Assembly: GCA_025360605.1 (NCBI GenBank)
Contig: JANYBV010000022.1
Span: 1 to 64,000 of the forward strand
Direction of reading: 5' to 3'
Length of the DNA stretch: 64,000 bases
From: Alphaproteobacteria bacterium
Lineage (GTDB): Bacteria > Pseudomonadota > Alphaproteobacteria > Rickettsiales > SXRF01
The notes beneath the pieces were generated by a model. That model saw nothing but the letters and a program-made list of their open reading frames with translations, had not been told where the DNA came from and did not search any database. Shown here piece after piece: positions 17,074 to 24,921 of this stretch. The translations under genes were made by a program, and so were the position numbers. Every line of letters begins with the position of its first letter. Within the stretch, counting starts at the first letter, position 1.

Positions 17074-17087
17074 CCCGCGAAAGCGGG
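17074..17087. repeat. Short palindromic repeat CCCGC-GAAA-GCGGG
   Basis: Hairpin with a GAAA loop directly after the sensor gene stop, in the sequence context CCCCGCGAAAGCGGGAATCCA. The half GCGGGAAT recurs at 17415-17422. It looks like a dispersed intergenic palindrome family. Confidence 0.65.
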
Positions 17088-17132
17088 AATCCACGTTGAA
17101 TTGTATCTGTTATAATAAAAATAGGAGATCTT

Positions 17133-17399
17133 ATGACTAGGACGGCTCAAAGAAAACAAGTCAATATTCATATCCAAGACCTTTGTGAAGATAAGGCTCG
17201 TGCAGGAGATGCTGGTTATGCTATCGCTTATGCACTTCTTGAATTAGCTGATGCTCAACAGAAAACCGCAATAGCAATTACACGCCTTGGTCTCAATGAC
17301 GCTGCAACTCCTATGGGAGCAATTGAAATGCTCTCTCTTGAGACAAAACGTATTGCTGAGGCATTAAATGCGATTTCAGAGAAGTTTCCTGAAGAATAA
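17133..17399 (+). CDS. Small orphan protein bracketed by repeats
   Basis: 88-residue protein with no family I recognise. It is largely helical by composition: an N-terminal basic start (MTRTAQRKQVNIHIQDL), then alanine-rich helices (AIAYALLELADAQQKTAIAITRLGL and EMLSLETKRIAEALNAISEKF). No signal peptide or membrane segment. A strong AGGAGAT Shine-Dalgarno precedes ATG 17133. Base use is more A/T-rich than in the genes on either side. Palindromic repeats lie immediately before (17074) and after (17403, 17443), so it may have arrived as a repeat-flanked cassette. Confidence 0.65.
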   Translation: MTRTAQRKQVNIHIQDLCEDKARAGDAGYAIAYALLELADAQQKTAIAITRLGLNDAATPMGAIEMLSLETKRIAEALNAISEKFPEE

Positions 17400-17402
17400 T
17401 GG

Positions 17403-17422
17403 ATTCCCGCCTACGCGGGAAT
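17403..17422. repeat. Palindromic repeat ATTCCCGC-CTAC-GCGGGAAT
   Basis: Perfect 8-bp arms (17403-17410 / 17415-17422) with a 4-base loop, starting three bases after the stop of the small orphan gene. Sequences of this form, often followed by GACG, recur many times in intergenic DNA of various proteobacteria. Confidence 0.75.
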
Positions 17423-17442
17423 GACGGCATTATAAAACAAAC

Positions 17443-17524
17443 GTCATTGCGAGGAGGCTTAAGCCAACGAAGCAATCCAGTATAATCAGGAACAAATGGA
17501 TTGCTACGCTACGCTCGCAATGAC
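17443..17524. repeat. 82-bp nested palindromic repeat element
   Basis: Outer arms GTCATTGCGAG (17443-17453) and CTCGCAATGAC (17514-17524) match exactly. Inner arms GCAATCCA (17472-17479) and TGGATTGC (17497-17504) also match. Elements with the ends GTCATTGCGAG...GCAATGAC are a familiar dispersed repeat type in bacterial genomes; they are non-coding and may be mobilised in trans. Confidence 0.8.
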
Positions 17525-17559
17525 ATGGACACCGGCCTTCTTCGAAATAGCGCACCAGA

Positions 17560-17577
17560 CCCCGCCATGCGGCGGGG
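17560..17577. repeat. GC-rich hairpin downstream of parC
   Basis: CCCCGCC / GGCGGGG (17560-17566 with 17571-17577), 7-bp stem and ATGC loop, 11 bases beyond the parC stop. No T-run follows on the minus strand, so it is either a Rho-dependent 3' end stabiliser or another short repeat. Confidence 0.5.
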
Positions 17578-17588
17578 ATGGTGACTCA

Positions 17589-19823
17589 TCAGAACTTATT
17601 CGTCCTTGGGAATCCGGTTGGCGGCAGGCGGCCTGCGTCCGCGCGGTTGCCGACCCATGGTTTCAGGTCGGTTTCTACGCGCATTTTCCCACCTAGTGCC
17701 CAGCTTAAGCCCTCTTTCAACGTGAAGGTTTTAATGTCGGACAGGCCACCGTCTTTATATTTCTGTAAGGCAACGCCTTGGCCTTTTTTCATTGGTGGAA
17801 TCTGTGATTGCGGGAAGATAAGCAGCTTGCGGTTGTCACCGATCACGGCCACGTAATCACCTACTACCGGCACACACGCGACTGCTTTCTGGCCTTCGGT
17901 AAGGTTGAGTACCTGTTTGCCGTTGCGGGTTTGTGCCAGCACTTCGCTGGCTTCCACGATGAAGCCTTTGCCGTTAGACGATGCCACTAGCCAGTTGGCG
18001 TTCTCGCTGTAAATACCTATTTCAACGATGTCGGCGTCATTTTCCATATCGATCATCAGGCGCACCGGCTCGCCTTGGCCACTGGATTTTACATTTACGC
18101 GCGGGATTTTGTCACATGGGATGGTGTAAAAACGCCCATCGGAAGCGAACATTAACAGCTTGTCGGTGGTAGAGGCGTGGAGCTGGAATTTTTCCTCGTC
18201 GCCTTCCTTGTATTTCATATCGGACAAATCAACGGCATGTCCTTTGACGGCGCGGATCCAGCCCATCTTGGAACACAGAATCGTAATCGGTTCTTTTTCG
18301 ATAAAAGCTTCAATGTCGATGATCTTGCCCACCGGCGCGTCGGCAAATTGCGTGCGGCGCCGCCCCGCGGGGGTTTTTCCGCCGAAGCGGGTTTTGATGT
18401 CGTTGATTTCGTCGGAAATTTTCAGCCACATTTTTTCCGGTGACTTCAGCAGGGATTGCAGTTCTTTTTGTTCTTTTGACAGCGCATCATGTTCGCCGCG
18501 TATTTCGAATTCTTCGAGTTTACGCAAACTGCGCAGGCGCATATTGAGGATGGATTCCACCTGAATGTCGGTGAGCTTCCATTTTTTCATCATCACCGGT
18601 TTTGGCTCGTCTTCCTCGCGGATGATGCGGATAACCTCATCAATATTAAGGTACGCGATCAGCAACCCACCCAGCACTTCCAAACGGTGGGCGATTTTAC
18701 CGAGGCGGAAATTGGTGCGGCGCACCAGCACGTCAAGGCGATGTTCAAGGAACGCCAGCAAAATTTCCTTGATGTTCATCACGCGCGGCGACCCTTTGGC
18801 GTCCAGCACGTTCAGGTTCATGTTGAAGCGTGTTTCAAGATCCGTAATTTTGAACAGCGATTCCATCAGCATTTCAGGGTCGATCGAGCGGTTTTTTGGC
18901 TCAAGCACCATGCGAATTTCTTCTGCTGATTCGTCACGGATATTGCCCAGCAGCAGTAATTTCTTTTCCTTGAACAGCTCGGCGATTTTTTCGATTAGGC
19001 GCGACTTCTGCACCTGATACGGAATTTCCGTAATAACGATCTGGTACATGCCGTGGCTTAATTCTTCTTTTTCCCACTTCGCACGTACGCGGATGGAACC
19101 ACGGCCCGTTTCGTAAGCGGAAAGGATGTTCGCTTCCGGTTCAATGATCGTACCACCCGTCGGGAAATCCGGCCCCGGCACGCGCTTGATTATTTTGTCA
19201 ACGCTGCAATCGGGATGCTGGATGAGATATTGCAGTGCATCGCACAATTCGCCCACGTTATGCGGCGGAATCGAAGTTGCCATGCCCACAGCAATACCTT
19301 CCGAGCCATTCGCCAGCAGGTTAGGGAATGCAGAAGGCAGAACCAAAGGCTCTTCATCCAGCCCGTCATAGGTGGGGCGGAAACCAACGGTGTCTTCGTC
19401 AATGCCATCGAGCAGCGACATCGCCACTTCGGTCAGGCGTGCTTCGGTGTATCGCATCGCAGCGGCGTTATCGCCGTCCACGGAACCGAAATTGCCTTGT
19501 CCATCGACCAGTGTGTAGCGCACGGCAAAGGTCTGGGCGAGACGCACCATCGCTTCATAAATCGATGAGTCGCCATGTGGGTGGAATTTACCCATGACGT
19601 CACCGACCACGCGGGCGCATTTTTTATAGCCCGATTTCGGGTCGAGTTTCAGTTGCAGCATGGCAAACAGTAAACGGCGGTGGACAGGTTTCAGACCGTC
19701 GCGCACATCGGGCAGGCTGCGCGAGGTGATGGTGGAGAGCGCATACGCGAGGTATTTTTCCTCAAGCGTAGTACGGAATGAGACGAGATTGATAGTGTCT
19801 TCGCGTTTAGGCTTCTGCGCCAT
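17589..19823 (-). CDS. parC: DNA topoisomerase IV subunit A
   Basis: 744-residue type IIA topoisomerase subunit that cuts and rejoins DNA during chromosome decatenation. N-terminal features: YLAYALSTITSRSLPDVRDGLKPVHRR, the quinolone pocket HPHGDSSIYEA (Ser86 and Glu90 carry the susceptible-type residues), and catalytic Tyr125 in AAMRYTEARL. The C-terminal beta-pinwheel ends in a short basic tail. The length and the lack of the gyrase GQRGGKG-type box favour ParC over GyrA. Its partner parE is at 26773-28755. The start overlaps the end of recO by 17 bases. Confidence 0.93.
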   Translation of the reverse strand: MAQKPKREDTINLVSFRTTLEEKYLAYALSTITSRSLPDVRDGLKPVHRRLLFAMLQLKLDPKSGYKKCARVVGDVMGKFHPHGDSSIYEAMVRLAQTFAVRYTLVDGQGNFGSVDGDNAAAMRYTEARLTEVAMSLLDGIDEDTVGFRPTYDGLDEEPLVLPSAFPNLLANGSEGIAVGMATSIPPHNVGELCDALQYLIQHPDCSVDKIIKRVPGPDFPTGGTIIEPEANILSAYETGRGSIRVRAKWEKEELSHGMYQIVITEIPYQVQKSRLIEKIAELFKEKKLLLLGNIRDESAEEIRMVLEPKNRSIDPEMLMESLFKITDLETRFNMNLNVLDAKGSPRVMNIKEILLAFLEHRLDVLVRRTNFRLGKIAHRLEVLGGLLIAYLNIDEVIRIIREEDEPKPVMMKKWKLTDIQVESILNMRLRSLRKLEEFEIRGEHDALSKEQKELQSLLKSPEKMWLKISDEINDIKTRFGGKTPAGRRRTQFADAPVGKIIDIEAFIEKEPITILCSKMGWIRAVKGHAVDLSDMKYKEGDEEKFQLHASTTDKLLMFASDGRFYTIPCDKIPRVNVKSSGQGEPVRLMIDMENDADIVEIGIYSENANWLVASSNGKGFIVEASEVLAQTRNGKQVLNLTEGQKAVACVPVVGDYVAVIGDNRKLLIFPQSQIPPMKKGQGVALQKYKDGGLSDIKTFTLKEGLSWALGGKMRVETDLKPWVGNRADAGRLPPTGFPRTNKF

Positions 19824-20550
19824 AGTGTTCTTTCATTGTGTTCATCAGTCGTGCCCGCGCGGCGGGAAGTTTTTTGTTATGCGGGGCAAAGAGCCATTGG
19901 TCGAGAAAATAGCCTGTTAATTGCATTCCATCAAGGATTTCCGCGCTTTGGACGCGATTTTTTTTATACACACCTAAAAGGAATGGAGGCAGCACCAGCA
20001 GCTTGTTTTTATAGGGTTCACCCGCTTGCGCACACACAGCGCGTCCGGATTTGGGCGATACGTAGATCAGGTTTTCGGTTGTTCCGGTGGCGGCGCAGGT
20101 GCGTAAATCCAGCCCAAAACCGCATTCGGACAACAGCTCCATCTCCAGCTTTACATAGCTTTCATACCACACTTCGGTATCGCGCAGTGTCTGCAGAAAG
20201 GCCTGAAATACCGTATATAAACGCGGGTAGGGGTGCCGTTCGGGTAGCGCTGATTCAATGATGCAGCAGGCGGATGACAGGGCGTTCAGGCGTTCACCGT
20301 CATGCATCAGGTGTGCGGTATTGGCTTCCAGCAGTTCGGTTTTAAACGTGCCGAGCTGCTCGGAAAGGCGTGCTTGCCATGTGGCGGTTACGGCATTTCC
20401 GGCCTGTAAAATACCACGGTTAGTTTTGGAATGGATGCCGCGCACCACCCCACCATACACGCCCTGCTGATGGGTGAGCAGGCGGACGAGCGCGCTGTTT
20501 TCGCCGTATTTTCGGGTGGATAATATAATTGCCGGTTCGGTCCAGTTCAT
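19807..20550 (-). CDS. recO: DNA repair protein RecO
   Basis: 247-residue RecFOR-pathway protein that helps load RecA on SSB-coated DNA. The OB-fold N terminus is clear: EPAIILSTRKYGENSALVRLLT, then GVVRGIHSKTNRG. A helical middle follows, and a C-terminal part with ELLSECGFGLDLRTCAATG and the lone Cys pattern of alphaproteobacterial RecO. It is upstream of and overlapping with parC. The start ATG 20550 abuts the heat-shock promoter region of the divergent hsp20 gene: the CTTGAAA box begins three bases away. Confidence 0.92.
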   Translation of the reverse strand: MNWTEPAIILSTRKYGENSALVRLLTHQQGVYGGVVRGIHSKTNRGILQAGNAVTATWQARLSEQLGTFKTELLEANTAHLMHDGERLNALSSACCIIESALPERHPYPRLYTVFQAFLQTLRDTEVWYESYVKLEMELLSECGFGLDLRTCAATGTTENLIYVSPKSGRAVCAQAGEPYKNKLLVLPPFLLGVYKKNRVQSAEILDGMQLTGYFLDQWLFAPHNKKLPAARARLMNTMKEHYGAEA

Positions 20551-20552
20551 CT

Positions 20553-20581
20553 CTTGAAATCCAAAAACCCTTTAACCATAT
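20553..20581 (+). promoter_or_regulatory. Sigma-32 (RpoH)-type heat-shock promoter
   Basis: CTTGAAA at 20553-20559 matches the RpoH -35 consensus exactly. After 14 bases, AACCATAT at 20574-20581 matches six of eight positions of CCCCATNT. Correct orientation and position for hsp20, giving a 5' leader of about 60 bases. Confidence 0.7.
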
Positions 20582-20588
20582 CTAGTAT

Positions 20589-20649
20589 TACCGGAGGCCA
20601 TAACGGGTCCGGTATCATTGAAAACCTAGCTTATTTAGGAGGTTATACT
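20589..20649 (+). promoter_or_regulatory. Candidate RNA thermometer in the hsp20 leader
   Basis: Hairpin 1: ACCGGA (20590-20595) / TCCGGT (20608-20613), plus one outer T-A pair. Hairpin 2: AACCT (20623-20627) pairs with AGGTT (20640-20644), masking the Shine-Dalgarno AGGAGG at 20637-20642; an alternative pairing CCTA / TAGG (20625-20628 with 20636-20639) also masks it. This layout resembles ROSE-type thermometers of alphaproteobacterial small heat-shock genes, but the canonical ROSE motif was not verified. Confidence 0.5.
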
Positions 20650-21150
20650 ATGAATACCAATCTTAAAACATTTAGTTATGATTTGTCCCCATTATTCCGT
20701 TCCACCGTTGGTTTTGACCATCTGTCGCAGATGATTGACAGTGCCTTTAAAATGGACGAACGCGCGGTGAGTTTCCCACCGTACAATATAGCCAAACTAT
20801 CGGAAGATGAATATGAAATAACCATGGCGGTCGCCGGTTTCAAATTGCCGGAACTCAATATTATCGTTGAGCGCAACATGCTGACCGTCACTGGTGCTGC
20901 TGCCGAAAAACAGGAAGACGTGGCAAAAGCCTACCTGCACCGTGGCATCGCCACCCGTAGTTTCGAGCGTAAATTCTCGCTGGCTGACCATGTTAAAGTG
21001 ATGGATGCGAGCTTGAATGACGGCTTGCTGTCACTGAAGCTGATGCGTGAGATTCCGGAAGAAAGTAAGCCCAAGAAGATCGCCATCAATGATATTTCGC
21101 AAGCGATTGAAGGAAAAACACCTGCGAAGAAAATGGCGTGCTGTAACTAA
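20650..21150 (+). CDS. Small heat-shock protein, Hsp20 family
   Basis: 166-residue ATP-independent chaperone. The N-terminal arm contains DLSPLFRSTVGFDHLSQMID, as in IbpA-like proteins. The alpha-crystallin core follows: PPYNIAKLSEDEYEITMAVAGF, LTVTGAAAEKQ and RGIATRSFERKFSLADHVKV. The last part SLKLMREIPEESKPKKIAI holds the I-P-I-like anchoring region and the protein ends ACCN. ATG 20650 is chosen because TTAGGAGGT lies six bases upstream; an in-frame ATG at 20554 would place the promoter inside the gene. Regulation is probably by RpoH and by leader structure. Confidence 0.95.
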   Translation: MNTNLKTFSYDLSPLFRSTVGFDHLSQMIDSAFKMDERAVSFPPYNIAKLSEDEYEITMAVAGFKLPELNIIVERNMLTVTGAAAEKQEDVAKAYLHRGIATRSFERKFSLADHVKVMDASLNDGLLSLKLMREIPEESKPKKIAINDISQAIEGKTPAKKMACCN

Positions 21151-21158
21151 TCCGGATG

Positions 21159-21190
21159 AAAAGCCCCCTGATTTTTCAGGGGGCTTTTTT
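21159..21190. terminator. Bidirectional terminator between hsp20 and GNAT gene
   Basis: Perfect 11-bp stem AAGCCCCCTGA (21161-21171) / TCAGGGGGCTT (21176-21186) with a TTTT loop. A T-run follows on the plus strand and A-rich DNA precedes it, so it also serves the convergent gene. Confidence 0.88.
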
Positions 21191-21644
21191 ATGCCGCCAC
21201 CTGCGTCACCATTTTGACATGCGGGATGCCGCCCCAGTCATAAATATCGGACACAATGACGAAGCCGAGCGACTCGTAGAATTTATGGAGATGGTGTTGC
21301 GCTTCAATGCGGATGGGGGCGCCTGCGAAGTGGCGGCGCACTTCGTCGATGCTGCGTTGCAGGAGTTCCCGCCCCAATCCATGCCCACGATGCTGAGCGT
21401 CCAGCACGAGGCGCCCAACGGAGGCTTCCTCGAACTTTACCTGCGGACCGAACAGGCGTGAATAACCGATGAGCGTTTCACCGTTAAAGACACAGTGGTG
21501 GAGGGCATATTCGTCCATGCCGTCAATGTCCTGATACGGGGAGGTCTGTTCCACCACAAATACCTCCGAACGCAGGGCTAAAATAGCGTAGAGAAGGGAG
21601 GTTCCCAGCTCATCGAAGCGATATACGTGATAGTGGTATGGCAT
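21189..21644 (-). CDS. GNAT N-acetyltransferase, ElaA family
   Basis: About 151 residues. The ElaA hallmark LYAILALRSEVFVVEQTSPYQDIDGMDEYALHH is near the N terminus, followed by VGRLVLDAQHRGHGLGRELL (acetyl-CoA binding RGxGxG) and the end FYESLGFVIVSDIYDWGGIPHVKM. ATG 21644 aligns with the family start; an in-frame GTG at 21653 adds three residues. The acetyl acceptor is unknown. It is the last gene of the long minus-strand run and shares the bidirectional terminator with hsp20. Confidence 0.88.
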   Translation of the reverse strand: MPYHYHVYRFDELGTSLLYAILALRSEVFVVEQTSPYQDIDGMDEYALHHCVFNGETLIGYSRLFGPQVKFEEASVGRLVLDAQHRGHGLGRELLQRSIDEVRRHFAGAPIRIEAQHHLHKFYESLGFVIVSDIYDWGGIPHVKMVTQVAA

Positions 21645-21704
21645 AGGCAGCACAACTCAGTGTGAGTGAAAACTGCGGGAGTATAGAGCGGGATTTGGGT
21701 TAGA

Positions 21705-22523
21705 TCAACCGACCAGCTTAAGCAAAGCGGGGCTTAGATTGTTGCCCTGAGCCACAAGCGCGATGGCGGCATTGCGCTGCACTTCGTCCTGCGTTTTTTG
21801 CGTCGAGGCGGCGGCGATATCGGTTTCAGAGAGAGTGGCACTGGCCGCTTCCTGATTGTTGATAGCCGAGTCAAGGTTGCCGGAAGCAAAGTTGAGTGTC
21901 TGCTGGAATGCACCGATGCCTGCGCGTGTGCTGGTCACCTGATTGATGGCGTTACCAATGACGCTCAGCGCCTGTCCGGCGGTGTCTGCGGAAAGTACGT
22001 TGCCCACACCTGCTAAAAGGTTGCTGGTGTCAAGGCTGCCGATGGATAGTGGATCGTTACCCGTGGCTCCGGTACCGAGCAGGTTATCAACAGATAAGGC
22101 GCTGTTGCCGCTCAGTGTACCATCGAGCAAATTCTGGCCGTCAAAGGTCGTGCCGGTGGCAATCTGGTTGATCGAGCTGAGGATCTGGGTGAACTGCTGG
22201 TTCAGGTCGGCGCGGTTGGCAGCATTAGACGTTGGCGATTGTGCCTGTTGCGCGAGTGACTGTAATTGCGAAAGCGCATTCTGGACTTGTTGGACAGCAC
22301 CGTCAGCTACCTGTGTCAGGCTGGAAGCCTGTGCGATATTGTTCGATGCCTGACGAAGGGCGGAGGTACGTGCCTGTAACTGGCTGGCGATGGATACGTT
22401 GGCTGAGTCGGAGGATTGTCCGCTTACGATACTGGAAATAGCTGCTTGAAGCTTAGCGCTGGCGTTGCTCACGTTCTGTGAACGTTGAAGACCACCAACT
22501 CCAGATAATGAAGTTATAGACAT
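21705..22523 (-). CDS. Flagellin
   Basis: 272-residue secreted filament protein, short for the family. The N-terminal D0/D1 helices (about 1-100) include SNASAKLQAAISSIVSGQ and ALRQASNNIAQASSLTQVADGAVQQVQNALSQL. A minimal variable centre (about 130-190) is rich in Ser, Gly, Leu and Asn. The C-terminal D1/D0 contains GIGAFQQTLNFASGNLD, SLSETDIA-type ASATLSETDIAAASTQ, and the hydrophobic end ALLKLVG. AGGAGG lies just upstream of ATG 22523. No other flagellar gene is in the window. Its promoter looks like sigma-70 rather than sigma-28. Confidence 0.92.
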   Translation of the reverse strand: MSITSLSGVGGLQRSQNVSNASAKLQAAISSIVSGQSSDSANVSIASQLQARTSALRQASNNIAQASSLTQVADGAVQQVQNALSQLQSLAQQAQSPTSNAANRADLNQQFTQILSSINQIATGTTFDGQNLLDGTLSGNSALSVDNLLGTGATGNDPLSIGSLDTSNLLAGVGNVLSADTAGQALSVIGNAINQVTSTRAGIGAFQQTLNFASGNLDSAINNQEAASATLSETDIAAASTQKTQDEVQRNAAIALVAQGNNLSPALLKLVG

Positions 22524-22604
22524 TGCATCCTCCTGATAACGACCAAAAACAAGGTCGGGCTATACATAGCACCGTGTTAACATATTTATGCCAACATAGG
22601 ATAA

Positions 22605-22633
22605 ATTATATTCCTTACCTTTTAGTTAAGCAA
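22605..22633 (-). promoter_or_regulatory. Sigma-70-type promoter of flagellin
   Basis: On the minus strand: TTGCTT (22633-22628), 17-base spacer, TATAAT (22610-22605). It predicts a leader of about 75 bases containing a CGACC / GGTCG hairpin shortly before the Shine-Dalgarno. A sigma-28 or sigma-54 site was not found. Confidence 0.6.
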
Positions 22634-22642
22634 TAGGTTTTT

Positions 22643-23605
22643 CTACAATTCCAGAAGATTCTTTGCGAAATCAACTGCTTCAAAGGAATTAATGTCGGAA
22701 ATGCCTTCCCCGATGCCTATATAATGTATAGGAAGTTTAAACTGTTTGGCCAGCGCCACGACGATTCCGCCTTTGGCCGTTCCGTCCAGTTTGGTGATAA
22801 TCAGGCCGGATACGTTCACAATTTCCTTGAATGCCTGCACCTGACTCAGGGCGTTCTGGCCGGTGGTGGCATCCAGCACCAACAGCACGTGGTGTGGGGC
22901 AGATTCGTCAATTTTTTTCAGCACCTTGGCAATTTTTTGCAATTCGGACATCAGGTTGGCTTTATTTTGCAGCCTTCCGGCGGTGTCAATGAGCAGCACA
23001 TCGGCCTTTTGTGTCTTCGCCGTTTCATAGGCGCGATAGGCGACGCTCCCCGGATCGGACTGGTCTTCACCCGTTATCACGGGGATGCCGGAACGCTGGC
23101 CCCATACTTCCAGCTGCTGGGTGGCGGCCGCGCGAAACGTATCCGCCCCTGCCAGCATAACGCTCAAACCCTGTTCTTTGAACTGGGCGGCGAGTTTGCC
23201 GATGGTCGTGGTTTTACCGTTGCCGTTCACACCGACCATCATGATGACCGATGGTTTGCGCGTTGCGTCCATCACCAGCGGCGTGGCGTAAGGAGCCAGC
23301 ACTGCGGCAATTTCATCGGCAAGGAACTGGCGCACTTCTTCCGGTTCAATGCTTTTTTCAAAGCGTTTTTTTTGCAGTGCGGCGGTGAGTTCAGCGGCAA
23401 CGCTGGCACCGAGGTCGGCTTCAATTAGCAATTCTTCCAGCTCTTCGACAGAAGCGTTGTCGAGGCGGCGTTTGGTAAAAATACCGGCAATGCCGCCGGT
23501 GAGTTTGCCCGAGCTTTTGGATAATCCGGATTTCAGCCGTTTGAGCCATCCCGCTTTCGTTTGCGGTTCGGTTGGCAGGCTGGCTGCCGCGCTTACTTCG
23601 TTCAT
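22643..23605 (-). CDS. ftsY: Signal recognition particle receptor FtsY
   Basis: 320-residue SRP GTPase that docks ribosome-SRP complexes at the membrane. A short N-terminal region replaces the acidic A domain of enteric FtsY, as is usual in alphaproteobacteria. The N domain (about 35-110) is followed by the G domain: GVNGNGKTTTIGKLA, DTFRAAATQQL, LIDTAGRLQNK, ITKLDGTAKGG and the closing YIGIGEGISDINSFEAVDF. The start ATG 23605 overlaps the stop of mtaB by 4 bases, last of the dapF-mtaB-ftsY unit. Confidence 0.97.
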   Translation of the reverse strand: MNEVSAAASLPTEPQTKAGWLKRLKSGLSKSSGKLTGGIAGIFTKRRLDNASVEELEELLIEADLGASVAAELTAALQKKRFEKSIEPEEVRQFLADEIAAVLAPYATPLVMDATRKPSVIMMVGVNGNGKTTTIGKLAAQFKEQGLSVMLAGADTFRAAATQQLEVWGQRSGIPVITGEDQSDPGSVAYRAYETAKTQKADVLLIDTAGRLQNKANLMSELQKIAKVLKKIDESAPHHVLLVLDATTGQNALSQVQAFKEIVNVSGLIITKLDGTAKGGIVVALAKQFKLPIHYIGIGEGISDINSFEAVDFAKNLLEL

Positions 23606-24921
23606 TGTATCACTGACCCATAAAGCTTGTGTTCGTCTGCGTGGGTTACAACGGATTGAACCATCGTGCCAGCCATTTGTGGGGTGTCCAGCGTAACGGC
23701 AGCGAAATGTTCGGTGCGGCCATCGTTACCGTTTTCCACAATCACCTGTACGGTTTTTCCAACCTGTGATTGTAAAAAAGCAGCGAGTTGCCGTTGTCCC
23801 GCCTCACGCAGTTGTGCGGCGCGTTGCTTGCGGATCTCTTTTGCAACTTGCGGCATTTTGGCGGCGGGTGTGCCGCTGCGGGCGGAATAGGGGAACACAT
23901 GCAGGTAGGTGAGTTGCACCTCGTCGACCAGTGCGAGCGTATTGGCGAACATCTCGTCGGTTTCTGTCGGGAATCCGGCGATGATATCCGCACCGAATAC
24001 CACGTCGGGACGTAGCTTGCGCACTTTTTTGCAGAACTCGACAATGTCGCTGCGCGAGTGGCGGCGTTTCATACGCTTTAAAATCATATCATCACCCGCC
24101 TGCAGGCTGATATGCATGTGCGGCATCAGGCGCGGCTCATTCGCCAGCAATTCGTATAAATCATCATCCACCTCCACCGCATCAATGGACGAAAGCCGCA
24201 GGCGCGGCAATTCCGGAACCAGCGCCAGCAATCGGCGCGTCATTTGTCCGAGCGTCGGGGAGGAGGGCAGGTCTTTGCCGTAGTCGCTGATGTCCACGCC
24301 TGTCAGCACCACTTCCTTGAATCCGGCTTCCACCAGCCCGCGCACTTCTTTGACAACATCACCCATCGGTACCGAGCGGCTGTTGCCGCGGCCGAACGGA
24401 ATGATGCAGAAGGTGCAGCGGTGGTCGCAGCCATTTTGCACCTGCACGAACGCACGCGCCCTGCCGTCGAACGACATCACCATGTGCGATGCGGTTTCCT
24501 TCACCGACATGATATCGTTGACCTGCACTTTTTCGCTCTCGCCGATGCCGAACATGTAGCTGCTTTTTTCCAACTTTTCCTGATTGCCAAGCACTTTGTC
24601 CACTTCCTGCATCGTGTTGTACATGTCAGGATGGGTTTGTGCCGAGCAGCCGGTGACAATGATTTTGACATCAGGATTTTCTTTGCGTGCCCTGCGGATG
24701 GCTTGGCGTACTTGTCTTTCTGCTTCCGAGGTAACGGCACAGCTATTAAATATGATGGCGCTTTTGAGGCCCGCTTCCTGCGCCTGTTTCTTTATCACTT
24801 CGCCTTCGTAGATATTCAGGCGGCAACCGAAATTGACAATCTGGATAGAGCCGCTATTGGGGGATTGCAGAGCCTCGGCAGCTATATCAGAAGCTGGCGT
24901 TTCGCATTTATGTAAACTCAT
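23602..24921 (-). CDS. mtaB: tRNA t6A37 methylthiotransferase
   Basis: 439-residue radical-SAM enzyme that converts t6A to ms2t6A at position 37 of ANN-decoding tRNAs. The N-terminal UPF0004 domain carries cysteines at 33 (NFGCRLN), 61 (NSCAVT) and 92 (TGCSAQ) for the auxiliary iron-sulfur cluster. The radical-SAM motif is C165-x3-C169-x2-C172 (GCDHRCTFCIIP). A TRAM-like tail completes it. The NFGCRLNIYEGE form favours MtaB over MiaB or RimO. It overlaps dapF upstream and ftsY downstream by 4 bases each. Confidence 0.94.
   Translation of the reverse strand: MSLHKCETPASDIAAEALQSPNSGSIQIVNFGCRLNIYEGEVIKKQAQEAGLKSAIIFNSCAVTSEAERQVRQAIRRARKENPDVKIIVTGCSAQTHPDMYNTMQEVDKVLGNQEKLEKSSYMFGIGESEKVQVNDIMSVKETASHMVMSFDGRARAFVQVQNGCDHRCTFCIIPFGRGNSRSVPMGDVVKEVRGLVEAGFKEVVLTGVDISDYGKDLPSSPTLGQMTRRLLALVPELPRLRLSSIDAVEVDDDLYELLANEPRLMPHMHISLQAGDDMILKRMKRRHSRSDIVEFCKKVRKLRPDVVFGADIIAGFPTETDEMFANTLALVDEVQLTYLHVFPYSARSGTPAAKMPQVAKEIRKQRAAQLREAGQRQLAAFLQSQVGKTVQVIVENGNDGRTEHFAAVTLDTPQMAGTMVQSVVTHADEHKLYGSVIQ

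Noticed and set aside
17074-17577. CRISPR-like repeat cluster
   Set aside because: The palindromes differ from each other, are not regularly spaced and have no cas genes.
17589-19823. GyrA instead of ParC
   Set aside because: Length of 744 residues and no gyrase-type GQRGGKG box in the C-terminal domain; ParE-like partner present at 26773-28755.
22524-22642. Sigma-54 promoter before flagellin (TTGGCAT...)
   Set aside because: The -12 GC element is missing at the required spacing; a sigma-70 pair fits much better.
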